Positions 17,184-26,085 are shown, counted from the first letter of the stretch. The stretch: 64,000 nt of DNA from DSSM01 sp964484125 (GCA_964484125.1 CAZAEK010000001.1:1-64000); one strand, 5' to 3'. Program-made: numbers and translations. The notes: a model not told the origin generated them from the letters alone.

Positions 17184-18662
17184 ATGCGTAAAGAATTCGT
17201 TAAAAATCTGATTATTACTTTTTCTGTTATACTCTTTTTTGTATCTGGCACTTTTGCTCAGGATAAAAATAAAGGAATTGACGCTGTTAAAAAAGGCGAC
17301 TACATTACAGGTTTGAATATCTTACAGAATGTCGTTAAAACAGATAAAAGTTATGAAGCTAATCTTTATTATGGAATTGCTCTATTACAGACCGGCTCTT
17401 TTAAGGAAGCTGAAGTTTATTTCAAAAAAGCACTTGAAGATGATGACGAAGGAATTGAAGCATACAAGGGCTTAGGTGATGTCAAAAAAGAGTTGAAGGA
17501 TTATAAAACTGCAGAAAGCTATTATCAGAAAGCTTTGAAAATTGATCAGAATAATGTTCCTGTTTTAGTATCTATGGCTGATATGTATCTGCTCCAGGGA
17601 AAGATTGATAAAGGAATTGAAATATTAACTAATGCAGAAGTAAATTCACCATCTGATGTTAACATCCTTGTTGCTTTAGGTAATGCATACTATGAGAGGG
17701 AAACCTGGGCTTTGGCAAAACAATATTTTGACAAAGCACTAAAAATAAAACCAAATCTGCCAACTGCATATTTCGGAATCGGAAAATCTTTCAGAAAACA
17801 GAAAAAATTTAAGGAAGCTGTAGAATCCTTTGACAAAGTTATTTCAATTGACTCAAAGTTTGCTGAAGCATATTATGAAAAAGCACTTATACTTAATGGT
17901 CTTGGAAACTACCAGAGTGCTTCGGATAATATGGTTAAATATTTAGAACTTAAACCTAATTCCGGAAAAGGTAAATCTTTTTATGGCAGAACTTTGTATG
18001 AACTCGAGAAATATGAAGAAGCTATCACAGTGTTCAAAGAACTATCCCAAAATGATACAGCTTATGCATCTGTTTCTTATCTTTTCCTTGGCAGAATTTA
18101 TTCAAAATTAAAATCAAAAGATTCTGTTACTACCGTTGAAAATTCACTTGCAGCTATTGATTATTATTCAAAAGCTAAACAAGATGAAATTGAATATGAT
18201 GATTTATTAAACCTTGGAAATGTTTATACTAACCTGAAAAATTACACAGAAGCAACTGCTTATTTTAACAAAGCTATTGCGAAAGACCAGGCAGCTCCGG
18301 AAGCATATTTTGAAATGGGTAAAATGTATTTTGGAGATAATCAACTTGAAACTTCAGTCGAGTATTTTCAGAAAGCTATATCGAAAGGCATGAAAACGAG
18401 CGGTATATATTTATATAGTGGTGCAGCAAATTATAATTTGAAGAAATTTGAAGATGCAGCAAGAGACCTGAAGGAATCTGTTAAAATTAACGAAAATAAT
18501 CCGATTGGCTTCTTATTCCTTGCTAAATCATTAAGAGCGTTGGGAAATAAAGAAGAAGCAATTGCAAATTATCAGAAAGTTTTATCTCTCGATCCTAATA
18601 ATCAGGAAGCTGCTGATGCTATAAAGGTATTGTCTTCAAATCAGGAATCCGATAATAAATAA
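17184..18662 (+). CDS. Secreted TPR-repeat protein
   Basis: A 492-residue protein with a signal peptide (about 1-25, cut after TFA) followed by about twelve tetratricopeptide repeats. These are seen as repeated A-x-x-Y-F-x-K-A-L/I-x-x-x and G-x-x-Y patterns from residue 35 to the end. It probably acts as a periplasmic scaffold. Its place directly after the PstS-like lipoprotein (30 bases) is the same order found in TonB-linked clusters of this phylum. No other domain is visible. Confidence 0.85.
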   Translation: MRKEFVKNLIITFSVILFFVSGTFAQDKNKGIDAVKKGDYITGLNILQNVVKTDKSYEANLYYGIALLQTGSFKEAEVYFKKALEDDDEGIEAYKGLGDVKKELKDYKTAESYYQKALKIDQNNVPVLVSMADMYLLQGKIDKGIEILTNAEVNSPSDVNILVALGNAYYERETWALAKQYFDKALKIKPNLPTAYFGIGKSFRKQKKFKEAVESFDKVISIDSKFAEAYYEKALILNGLGNYQSASDNMVKYLELKPNSGKGKSFYGRTLYELEKYEEAITVFKELSQNDTAYASVSYLFLGRIYSKLKSKDSVTTVENSLAAIDYYSKAKQDEIEYDDLLNLGNVYTNLKNYTEATAYFNKAIAKDQAAPEAYFEMGKMYFGDNQLETSVEYFQKAISKGMKTSGIYLYSGAANYNLKKFEDAARDLKESVKINENNPIGFLFLAKSLRALGNKEEAIANYQKVLSLDPNNQEAADAIKVLSSNQESDNK

Positions 18663-18671
18663 AAATAGAAA

Positions 18672-20054
18672 ATGCAAAATATTATTGATTATATAAATCA
18701 AAACAAAAATAAATTTGTAGATGAATTAATTGATTTTCTCAGGATTCCATCTATAAGCAATAATCCTGAAAACAAACAGGATATGCTAACAGCCGCAAAA
18801 TGGGTTGAAAATCAGTTTAAGACTGTTGGTTTGGAAAATGTAAAAATATTTGAAACCGAAGGGCATCCTGTTGTCTATGGAGATTGGCTTAAAGCAGGTA
18901 AGGATAAACCAACTATACTCATCTATGGTCATTATGACGTTCAGCCGGTTGACCCTGTAGAACTTTGGTCAAACCCTCCTTTCGAACCCGTTATAAAAGA
19001 TAATATAATTTATGCCCGTGGTGCTACCGATGATAAAGGTCAACTGTTCATTCATATAAAAAGTATCGAAGCACATATTAAAAATACAGGTAAATTGCCT
19101 GTAAATGTTAAAGTGTTGATTGAAGGTGAAGAAGAAATCGGTTCTCCTAATCTGAGCAAATTCCTTGAAAATAATAAAGCCTTACTCGCTTCAGATTATG
19201 TATTGATTTCAGATACTTCAATGTATGCTCCGGATTTACCTTCTATATGTTATGGACTAAGAGGATTGACTTACATGCAGATTGATGTCGTTGGACCAAA
19301 CCGTGATTTACATTCCGGTTCTTATGGCGGGGGAGTTGATAACCCTATAAACGCATTAGCTCATATTATTTCTAAGTTGAAAGATGACAAAGGGAAAATC
19401 CTGATCCCCGGTTTTTTTGATGATGTTGTTCCGTTGAGTGATGAAGAGAGAAAAGAATATGAAAAGCTTCCTTTTGATGAAGAAGATTTCAAAAAAAATC
19501 TAGAAATAGAAGAAGTTTTTGGTGAAGAAGGATATTCAACAAAGGAAAGGATTTCCGGAAGACCAACTCTGGATTGTAATGGAATATGGGGAGGATATCA
19601 GGGTGAAGGTGCTAAGACTGTATTGCCATCAAAAGCAGGTGCTAAAATTTCAATGAGACTTGTACCAAATCAGCAACCGGATAAGATTGAAAAACTTTTT
19701 ATTGATTATGTGAACAAAATTACTCCAAAATCAGTTAAAGTAAATGTGAGAGCATTACACTCAGGTAAAGGTTCGATGACGGCAATAGACACTCCTGCAG
19801 TAAAGGCAGCGAAAGCAGCTTTGCAGAAAGGTTTCAATGTAGAACCGGTATTTATGAGAGAAGGAGGTTCGATTCCTATTGTTAATTCATTTAAAGAAAT
19901 ACTTGGTGCTGATTCAATTTTACTGGGATTTGGCTTAGCTGATGAGAACGCTCACTCTCCTGATGAACATTTTGATTTATCGAACTTTCATCGTGGCATA
20001 TTGAGTATTTCTTACTATTTAACAGAATTAGAAAATTTAGAAAAATATAAATAA
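18672..20054 (+). CDS. M20-family dipeptidase
   Basis: A 460-residue cytosolic zinc peptidase of the M20/M25/M40 family. The metal-binding YGHYDVQPV segment is near residue 88. ARGATDDKGQ (near 119-128) and EGEEEIGSPN (near 155) supply further ligands and the catalytic Glu, and a final metal-ligand segment GLADENAHSPDEHF lies near 420. The central dimerisation domain is present. It probably splits dipeptides such as those from protein or peptidoglycan turnover. It follows the TPR gene by 9 bases and precedes the DUF3098-like gene by 3, so it ends the long tonB-headed gene string. Confidence 0.92.
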   Translation: MQNIIDYINQNKNKFVDELIDFLRIPSISNNPENKQDMLTAAKWVENQFKTVGLENVKIFETEGHPVVYGDWLKAGKDKPTILIYGHYDVQPVDPVELWSNPPFEPVIKDNIIYARGATDDKGQLFIHIKSIEAHIKNTGKLPVNVKVLIEGEEEIGSPNLSKFLENNKALLASDYVLISDTSMYAPDLPSICYGLRGLTYMQIDVVGPNRDLHSGSYGGGVDNPINALAHIISKLKDDKGKILIPGFFDDVVPLSDEERKEYEKLPFDEEDFKKNLEIEEVFGEEGYSTKERISGRPTLDCNGIWGGYQGEGAKTVLPSKAGAKISMRLVPNQQPDKIEKLFIDYVNKITPKSVKVNVRALHSGKGSMTAIDTPAVKAAKAALQKGFNVEPVFMREGGSIPIVNSFKEILGADSILLGFGLADENAHSPDEHFDLSNFHRGILSISYYLTELENLEKYK

Positions 20055-20057
20055 TTA

Positions 20058-20375
20058 ATGGCTAAATCAAAAATTCAATTAAAAAAAGGTCAGAAGGCAA
20101 AAGTTGAACATCTCCATATAGCTTTAACTAAAACAAATTTTATTATTATTGCTTCAGGTATTCTTATGATTATAATAGGATATGTTTTTTTATCGCAGAA
20201 TTCTGTTGATGGTTTTTTACCGACTGTTGTTGCTCCGATTTTTTTAGTTTTAGGATATTGTGTTGTAATTCCTTTTGGAATTTTATATAAAGATAAATCT
20301 TCAAAACCAGATACTGAAACTTTAAATGATGAAAAAGGAACAGTATATAATGTATCGAATATAAAAACAAGCTAA
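20058..20375 (+). CDS. DUF3098-like small membrane protein
   Basis: A 105-residue protein with a Lys-rich N-terminus, two membrane helices (about 29-47 and 55-77) and a polar tail. The NFIIIASGILMIIIGYVFL segment and the VAPIFLVLGY segment resemble the DUF3098 family of Bacteroidota, whose role is unknown. It starts 3 bases after the dipeptidase gene and ends just before tmRNA. The match is by pattern only. Confidence 0.6.
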   Translation: MAKSKIQLKKGQKAKVEHLHIALTKTNFIIIASGILMIIIGYVFLSQNSVDGFLPTVVAPIFLVLGYCVVIPFGILYKDKSSKPDTETLNDEKGTVYNVSNIKTS

Positions 20376-20398
20376 ATTATATTTTTTAGATGTTATAA

Positions 20399-20749
20399 GG
20401 GAATGTCACGGCTTCGACGGGGTGAAAGAGGATTGAAATGGCATACAGTGTTCTCAGCCATCACTTTAAAAAGGATGAAAAAAATTAATTGGCGACAATT
20501 ACGCTTTAGCTGCTTAATATAAATTAACAGCTCGTTTTATCACGCTTCCACTCCTGCCGGAATGTGATGAAACGCCGACAAGGCAGGATAGCTAACCGCA
20601 GAGTCCGGATACGGTTAGTGAAACTTACGGACTGGCACGGATGGTTTTTGTTTGTTAAAACCTGAGTGTGAGATAATCTTAACAAACTAAGTATGTAGAG
20701 GTTTCAATTGGCTTCATTCCGGACCCGGGTTCGACTCCCGGCATTTCCA
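20399..20749 (+). ncRNA. ssrA: Transfer-messenger RNA (tmRNA)
   Basis: tmRNA rescues stalled ribosomes together with SmpB. The 5' end GGGAATG pairs with CATTTCC near the 3' end (one G-U pair), and the ends contain the conserved GGCTTCGACGGGG segment and the T-arm GGGTTCGACTCCC. The tag frame reads GGC GAC AAT TAC GCT TTA GCT GCT TAA at 20491-20517, giving the tag (A)GDNYALAA, which ends in the usual ALAA degradation signal. The 3' CCA is not encoded. The paired arms of the pseudoknot region lie at about 20520-20690. A strong terminator follows at once. Confidence 0.97.
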
Positions 20750-20750
20750 C

Positions 20751-20788
20751 AAAAAAAAGACTGCTTGATTATCAAACAGTCTTTTTTT
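20751..20788. terminator. Bidirectional terminator between ssrA and yidC
   Basis: An A-tract, GACTG-C-TTGAT, a one-base loop, ATCAA-A-CAGTC and a T-tract form a strong hairpin with one mismatch. The symmetrical A and T tracts let it work for tmRNA on the plus strand and for the yidC operon on the minus strand. Confidence 0.9.
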
Positions 20789-20810
20789 AATTAAAAACTT
20801 ATTTTAAATA

Positions 20811-22694
20811 TTATCGTCTTCTGTTTCGCATTTTCCTCTGTTCTTCTGCCATATCCTGTAGTTTTTCAAAAAATGTTTTTTTCCTTGGTTTATTCTGTGC
20901 TTTTACTAAATCCTCTGGCTTCTCCTTTTTGAATTTGTTTGTATAAATCTGTTGACCGATTGAAAGAAGATTAAATACAAAATAATATAGATTTAGACCT
21001 GAAGGGAAATTGAAAAACAGCAATGTGAAAAGAATTGGCATCATATATACCATTGACTTCTGTTTCGGATCTGTAACTGTCATTTTCTGCTGAATAAACA
21101 TTGTTATACCCATTAATGTTGCAACTCCTGAAATTGCATCTATTCCGAAAATCGGAATTTTAAATGGTAAACTAAAGAGGATATCGGGGGAAGATAAGTC
21201 TTTAATCCACCAGATAAATTCTGCCTGCCTCAATTCAATTGTTGAACGGAATACACCAAATAATGCGTATAAAATAGGCAGTTGCAAAAGCATCGGAAGA
21301 CAGCCGCCCATGGGATTTATACCTTCCTCTTTATATAATTTCATAATCATCGTGTTCTGTTTTGCTGGGTCATCCTTATATTTTTCCTTTATAGCTGTCA
21401 TTTTCGGCTGCAATTGTCCCATTTTTTTCATTGATTCCATTTGCTTTGAGGTAAGTGGATTCAATAAAATCTTTAAAACAATTGAGAAAATAATTATAAC
21501 TAAACCGTAATTTGGTATAAAGTTATGTAAAAATGTGAAAAATGGGATTATAGCAAACTGAGCAATTGGTCTTACAATAAAATCTAAAGCAAAACGCATT
21601 GTCAACTGAAGATCTAATCCGTATGATTTTATTATAGAATAGTCAAGCGGAGCCAAAATTATTTTAAAGTTACTTTTTTCATAATTTTCCTTCTTTATTT
21701 CATTTTTTACTGCGATAAGGTAATCACATTTTACTCCTTCGTTTGGTAATTGATAGCGATTTCCTTTTAAGTAAGCTCCATCGCCTTTTTTGCCTTCGGG
21801 AACAATGAAAATTCCGAAATATTTATTCCTCGAAGAGACATAGTCAGTACTTCCGTTTAAATTTTCAACTACTTCTTCGCCGATTTTACTTGCTGTAAGG
21901 GTTTTAAGTTCGCCACCCATATATGCGAAAGCTTCTGAGAAAGTTGCCTCCTCATCACTTCTATATTCAGTGAGATTCAATGAGTTATTCCATACAACCT
22001 CATATTTTGAGCCAGAGATGAAATTATCTGGTCTGATTAATTCATACTCGACATTGAAATCGTAGGTATCAGGTCTGAAGGTATATGTAAAAATTATTTT
22101 TGCAGATGAATCATCGGGAATTGCTAATTCATATCTTATTTTATAATCAGGATTTTTCTGAATATCTACCTGATCCCAGCCGTTATAATTAGATTTGAAT
22201 ACGAGATTCCTTGTATCAATTGGTTTTCCATCTTTCGATGTAAAGAATAATGCAAGTTCCTTACCGGCTTTCCAGTCAATCAATTGCATCTCAGCACCAT
22301 CCCACATCTTATAGTTCTTCATTACAAATCTTCTCAAAGTTGCTCCGTAGTTGGTAAATTCCGCTAAAAATTTACTGTTTTCGATAGTTATAATCTTTTC
22401 TGCCTCTACACCGGAGTTATCTTTTGCATAATCAACAGAAGACTTCATGAATGTGGAACCGAATGCATCGAATATTGCTTTATCTTTAAAAGAAGAGTCA
22501 GGAACAGTCTGTTTTACTTCTTCCTTTTTTATTACTGAATCTTTCTTCGCTAATGTATCATTTATCTGTTCTGTTGCCTGTTTCTTCAGTGCTTCCTGTT
22601 CAGCTGATTTCTTTTGATTATTTGTGCTCCATAATAACCATACAATCAGGATTACACTTATAAGAACAAAACCTATTATTGATTGTTTATCCAT
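20811..22694 (-). CDS. yidC: YidC membrane protein insertase
   Basis: YidC inserts and folds inner-membrane proteins. The protein is 627 residues when started at the ATG at 22694 (MDKQSIIGF). The upstream start at 22754 would add 20 polar residues and run deep into yidD. The layout is Gram-negative: an N-terminal membrane helix, a large periplasmic beta domain (about 60-350) and the 60KD_IMP core of five helices containing GGCLPMLLQLPILYALF. A basic C-terminal tail completes it. The chosen start overlaps yidD by 8 bases. It is the last gene of the rpmH-rnpA-yidD-yidC operon and ends at the bidirectional terminator. Confidence 0.96.
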   Translation of the reverse strand: MDKQSIIGFVLISVILIVWLLWSTNNQKKSAEQEALKKQATEQINDTLAKKDSVIKKEEVKQTVPDSSFKDKAIFDAFGSTFMKSSVDYAKDNSGVEAEKIITIENSKFLAEFTNYGATLRRFVMKNYKMWDGAEMQLIDWKAGKELALFFTSKDGKPIDTRNLVFKSNYNGWDQVDIQKNPDYKIRYELAIPDDSSAKIIFTYTFRPDTYDFNVEYELIRPDNFISGSKYEVVWNNSLNLTEYRSDEEATFSEAFAYMGGELKTLTASKIGEEVVENLNGSTDYVSSRNKYFGIFIVPEGKKGDGAYLKGNRYQLPNEGVKCDYLIAVKNEIKKENYEKSNFKIILAPLDYSIIKSYGLDLQLTMRFALDFIVRPIAQFAIIPFFTFLHNFIPNYGLVIIIFSIVLKILLNPLTSKQMESMKKMGQLQPKMTAIKEKYKDDPAKQNTMIMKLYKEEGINPMGGCLPMLLQLPILYALFGVFRSTIELRQAEFIWWIKDLSSPDILFSLPFKIPIFGIDAISGVATLMGITMFIQQKMTVTDPKQKSMVYMMPILFTLLFFNFPSGLNLYYFVFNLLSIGQQIYTNKFKKEKPEDLVKAQNKPRKKTFFEKLQDMAEEQRKMRNRRR

Positions 22695-22935
22695 TTGGTA
22701 AGTTAATTTTTTGTTTTTCTTTTTTAAAAGGCACAGGGTCAATTCCGCCTTCAAAAAACGGGTTACATTTTAAAATTCTTTTTGCACTTAAATAAAATCC
22801 GTAGAAAAATCCGTGTGTTTTGAATGCTTCAATTGAATAATTTGAACATGTAGGATAATATCTACAGGACGGTGGAAACATTGGCGATATAAAAATCTGA
22901 TAAAATCTGATTAATTTTATAAATATAAATGACAT
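22687..22935 (-). CDS. yidD: YidD, membrane protein insertion efficiency factor
   Basis: An 82-residue protein with the complete YidD pattern: LIRFYQIFISPMFPPSCRYYPTCS at the N-terminus with the paired cysteines, then YSIEAFKTHG, and KRILKCNPFFEGGIDPVP towards the end. It is thought to help YidC or ribosomal contacts at the membrane. It overlaps rnpA by 1 base (TAATG) and yidC by 8 bases, so all are translationally coupled. Confidence 0.95.
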   Translation of the reverse strand: MSFIFIKLIRFYQIFISPMFPPSCRYYPTCSNYSIEAFKTHGFFYGFYLSAKRILKCNPFFEGGIDPVPFKKEKQKINLPNG

Positions 22936-23345
22936 TATTTATTTCTAAGTTTAAAAAACAAGACGCTGAATGCATCTGAAATATCATTTTTAAGCTCATT
23001 TAATTCAAGTTTTTTATCTATCTGTAAAATTTCATATCCATAATCGCTTAGTCCTATAAGCACCTCAGCATCTATATCAGCAGTGTTATTGTTTTTAACA
23101 TTCCTGTATGCTTCCTTTAAAAGTCTTTTTATCTTGTTACGTTGCACTGATGAACTTATCCTTTTAGCTGATATAACAAAGCCCACTTTCAGAATTCCAT
23201 GTGGGCTGTTTAATTTCGATTTCGATTGATTAAAAAAAAGCTTTATTCTTCCAGAGGATATTTTACTCGCAGACTTAAATATATCATTGAAAGAATTATG
23301 ACCTCTTATTATCTCTGATTTACTAAGACTGTAAGACTGATTCAC
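22935..23345 (-). CDS. rnpA: Ribonuclease P protein component
   Basis: Protein subunit of RNase P, which trims the 5' ends of tRNA precursors. In the 136 residues the family's RNA-binding RNR-type motif is present as SSVQRNKIKRLLKEAYR at about 68-84. The N-terminal LSKSEIIRGHNSFNDIF segment and the VGFVISAKRIS segment are also typical. It starts 8 bases after rpmH ends and overlaps yidD by 1 base. The RNA subunit (rnpB) is not in the window. Confidence 0.93.
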   Translation of the reverse strand: MNQSYSLSKSEIIRGHNSFNDIFKSASKISSGRIKLFFNQSKSKLNSPHGILKVGFVISAKRISSSVQRNKIKRLLKEAYRNVKNNNTADIDAEVLIGLSDYGYEILQIDKKLELNELKNDISDAFSVLFFKLRNK

Positions 23346-23353
23346 TTCCTGAA

Positions 23354-23515
23354 TTAGCTTGCACGGCGTGTGAATTCATCACTTACCGTCAGTTTTTTTC
23401 TTCCTTTTGCTCTTCTTCTTGCTAATACTTTTCTGCCGTTTTTGGTTGACATCCTTTCTCTGAAACCGTGTTTATTCTTTCTTTTAGTGTTGCTTGGTTG
23501 GTATGTCCTTTTCAT
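23354..23515 (-). CDS. rpmH: 50S ribosomal protein L34
   Basis: The minus-strand frame from ATG at 23515 encodes 53 residues starting MKRTYQPSNTKRKNKHGF and containing GRKVLARRRAKGRKKLTV, the unmistakable L34 pattern. A short extension (SDEFTRRAS) follows the usual end. It heads the rpmH-rnpA-yidD-yidC operon. In many bacteria dnaA lies just upstream on the opposite strand; here lgt lies upstream on the same strand instead, so this is not an obvious replication-origin region. Confidence 0.97.
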   Translation of the reverse strand: MKRTYQPSNTKRKNKHGFRERMSTKNGRKVLARRRAKGRKKLTVSDEFTRRAS

Positions 23516-23550
23516 TATATATTAAATTTATTTATTTTTAATGTAAACTA

Positions 23551-23581
23551 TCAAAATAGCTTATAATTAGCTAATTTTCAA
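23551..23581 (-). promoter_or_regulatory. Possible promoter of the rpmH operon
   Basis: On the minus strand TTG (23581-23579) is followed after 20 bases by TATTTTGA (23558-23551). The -7 element is one base out of register with the TAnnTTTG consensus. The position, about 40 bases before the L34 start, is suitable. Confidence 0.3.
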
Positions 23582-23594
23582 GGCAGTTATTTAA

Positions 23595-24395
23595 CTATGA
23601 TTTATTTGTAAATGCCTTCTCTGTTCTGTTTTTGAAAAAAATAAGCAATGAAATTCCAATAACAATCATTCCAAGCGAAATTAACTGTGCCTGTGATAAA
23701 CCAAAAATTACTTTAGGATTCTTTCTTATAAATTCTACTGTAAACCTGAAAATTCCGGAAATAACTAGATAAATATAAAATAATTGTCCGTTATATTTCG
23801 TTTTTTTACGGATACTCCACAAGAATAAAAATAATAATAATCCTGCTCCCATCTCAAATAAAGGTGTTGGAAGAGCTAATTCACCCGGCGCGGTTGGTAC
23901 AATTCCTTTAGAATATTCCATTCCGAGAAATTCCCAGAAAGTACCGTTCACAGTAACTCCATAACATCCGTCACCTGACAAATGACAACCGATTCTTGCT
24001 ACAGCATAACCAGTTGTAATTGATGGTGTCATTGAATCAAAAATCATCATAACTGATAATTTATTAATCCTGCAGTAAATTATTATACTGATTATTGCAA
24101 ACACAAGACCCCCGTAAAATGTTAAACCGGCAGGGGATAGCAAATCTGAACCCAGTAAGTTCTTTATTGGAACTCCATTTCCAAAGTTCCATTCCTCAAT
24201 TACATAAAAAACTTTACTACCTATAATTCCTGCAATTATTGCAATTAGTGTCAATGTAAAACCAATATTTTCATCAAGATTCATTCTTTTCAGTTCTTTA
24301 GTAAGTAGGTAACTCCCTAAAAGGAATGAAATTCCAAGCATTAATCCGTAACTGTAAACTGGTATTGGTCCTATATCAAATAATTTGGGATACAT
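23595..24395 (-). CDS. lgt: Prolipoprotein diacylglyceryl transferase
   Basis: Lgt attaches diacylglycerol to the lipobox cysteine of prelipoproteins at the inner membrane. It has 266 residues, about seven membrane helices, the N-terminal SYGLMLGISFLLG region, the LTFYGGLVFAI motif near residue 96 and the ARIGCHLSGDGCYG signature near 132-145. The Asn-rich version of that signature known from E. coli is replaced by Cys/His/Asp, as in many Bacteroidota-related Lgt proteins. It overlaps the upstream unknown gene by 1 base. Lipoproteins in this window, such as the PstS-like protein, would be its substrates. Confidence 0.93.
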   Translation of the reverse strand: MYPKLFDIGPIPVYSYGLMLGISFLLGSYLLTKELKRMNLDENIGFTLTLIAIIAGIIGSKVFYVIEEWNFGNGVPIKNLLGSDLLSPAGLTFYGGLVFAIISIIIYCRINKLSVMMIFDSMTPSITTGYAVARIGCHLSGDGCYGVTVNGTFWEFLGMEYSKGIVPTAPGELALPTPLFEMGAGLLLFLFLWSIRKKTKYNGQLFYIYLVISGIFRFTVEFIRKNPKVIFGLSQAQLISLGMIVIGISLLIFFKNRTEKAFTNKS

Positions 24396-24820
24396 TAATC
24401 TTTCTCTTTCTTATTTATTATGATTTTAAGAAAACTTGATGAGGGTTTTTTAGTAATTTTAACATTATCATCCGAAAACCTCAGAATATATTTTATTTTA
24501 TTTTTTCCATTTTTAGAAAGAATTAGCGTATATGATTTTTTTTCTTCGTAATTGAATATTCTGTAATTATATACAGCCGCTCCGGATTTAGATAAATCTA
24601 TAACAGGTGCAGATAAACCTTCTACGTCGAAATAAATCTCCTTACGCTCAGGAAGATATTTGGGATGTATATTTATTTTATAAATAAAACTTTCAAAAAT
24701 TTTTGTTGTAACAAAATTAAACTCTGCAAAATTTCGTCCTGAAGTACTATCAAAACCTGTAAAAATAAATAACTCATATTCGAACTCTTTCTTTTCAGGC
24801 CTTACTTGTTTTGTCCTCAT
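24395..24820 (-). CDS. Protein of unknown function between hisS and lgt
   Basis: I do not recognise this 141-residue protein. It has no signal peptide or membrane helix, is rich in Lys, Phe, Tyr and Ile, and looks like an all-beta fold, with alternating strands such as KEIYFDVEGLSAPVIDLSKSG and KIKYILRFSDDNVKI. It overlaps hisS by 4 bases and lgt by 1 base, so it is translated from the hisS-lgt transcript. A DNA- or nucleotide-binding motif is not visible. Confidence 0.65.
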   Translation of the reverse strand: MRTKQVRPEKKEFEYELFIFTGFDSTSGRNFAEFNFVTTKIFESFIYKINIHPKYLPERKEIYFDVEGLSAPVIDLSKSGAAVYNYRIFNYEEKKSYTLILSKNGKNKIKYILRFSDDNVKITKKPSSSFLKIIINKKEKD

Positions 24821-26085
24821 ACTAAGTTCTGCAAATTAATTTTTTTTATTTTTGTTATTTCATTTAATTTTATTTCCTTGCTTTCTCCGTCTGACATTCT
24901 TTTTATAATACATTTACCTTCAGATATCTCTGATTCTCCTATTACTATGACGTATTTTGCATTTATCTTATTAGCTTCCTTCATCTGAGCTTTTATACTT
25001 CTGTCCAAATAATCTGTTTCACATTTAATATCTGAATTTCTCAAAATTTCCATAACCTTAAAGGAAAAAAGCTTAGCTTCACTGCCGATTGTGATAAAAC
25101 AAATATCAACATCATGCGGCTCTGGATATTTAAAATTATTCTTTGCAAGAATAATCATCAGTCTCTCGATTCCACAGGCAAACCCTATTGCAGGTGTATC
25201 TTTACCACCAAGCTGTTCTACAAGCTTATCATATCTGCCGCCTCCGAAAACTGCATTCTGCGAACCTAAATCATCTGAAATAATCTCAAACGTTGTTGAT
25301 GTGTAATAATCAAAGCCCCTTACAAGTCTGTAATCTGTTTCAAATTTTATATTTATTTCATTCAGAGCTTTACACACGTTTTCAAAATGGTTTTTCGTTT
25401 TTTCACTCAGGAAATCATAAAGAACAGGGGATTTTTCAAGAATTTCAATTTCGGTTTTGTCCTTTGTATCAAGTATTCTTAAGGGATTAACCTCCAGACG
25501 TTTTTTGCTTGTGTCAGATAAACTGCTTATATGTTTTGAAAGATATTTTTTCAGTTCTTCAAGATATATCTTTCTTTCATCAAGATTCCCGATAGTATTA
25601 ATTTTTATTTTTATATCAGTTAATCCGAAGTTTCTCAATATATTTACCCCAAGCGATATAATCTCTGCATCAATATAAAAGTCTGAACTTCCTATAGCTT
25701 CAGCTCCGAACTGACTAAACTCTCTGTATCGTCCTGCCTGTGGTCTTTCGTGTCTGTACATATTTGCTATGTAAAATAGCTTTTGAATACCGGAATTATT
25801 GTATAAACTATTCTCTATGTAAGCCCTTATAACAGGTGCTGTCATTTCCGGTTTAAGTGTGAATTCATTATTATTGAATGAATACATCTCCTTTGAAACA
25901 ATATCCGTCTCTTCGCCGATTCCTCTCCTGAAAAGTTCAGTTTTCTCAAAAGATGGTGTCCGGATTTCCTTATAGTTATAATTGTTAAATATTCTCCTGA
26001 CTTCATTTTCGATAAAGACTCTCTTAAATGAATCATCAGGTAAAATGTCAAGCGTGCCTTGAGGTTTTCGTATTATATTCATCAA
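24817..26085 (-). CDS. hisS: Histidyl-tRNA synthetase
   Basis: Class II aminoacyl-tRNA synthetase of 422 residues that charges tRNA-His. All signatures are present: motif 2 RHERPQAGRYREFSQFGAE near 111-129, the histidine-binding RGFDYYTSTTFE near 258, motif 3 GFACGIERLM near 300, and a C-terminal anticodon-binding domain. Two Met codons begin the frame and either could be used. It is transcribed divergently from gcvP across a 146-base gap and leads the hisS-unknown-lgt set. Confidence 0.96.
   Translation of the reverse strand: MMNIIRKPQGTLDILPDDSFKRVFIENEVRRIFNNYNYKEIRTPSFEKTELFRRGIGEETDIVSKEMYSFNNNEFTLKPEMTAPVIRAYIENSLYNNSGIQKLFYIANMYRHERPQAGRYREFSQFGAEAIGSSDFYIDAEIISLGVNILRNFGLTDIKIKINTIGNLDERKIYLEELKKYLSKHISSLSDTSKKRLEVNPLRILDTKDKTEIEILEKSPVLYDFLSEKTKNHFENVCKALNEINIKFETDYRLVRGFDYYTSTTFEIISDDLGSQNAVFGGGRYDKLVEQLGGKDTPAIGFACGIERLMIILAKNNFKYPEPHDVDICFITIGSEAKLFSFKVMEILRNSDIKCETDYLDRSIKAQMKEANKINAKYVIVIGESEISEGKCIIKRMSDGESKEIKLNEITKIKKINLQNLV

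Noticed and set aside
20170..20370. Open frame on the minus strand over the DUF3098-like gene
   Set aside because: It is a shadow of the plus-strand gene with low-complexity composition and no start context.
22695..22754. Longer YidC start at 22754
   Set aside because: It would add 20 polar residues ahead of the first membrane helix and overlap yidD by 68 bases; the ATG at 22694 gives the family's usual start.
23354..23594. Replication origin near rpmH
   Set aside because: rpmH-rnpA-yidD-yidC often lies by oriC, but dnaA is absent, lgt is upstream, and no DnaA-box cluster is visible in the short gap.
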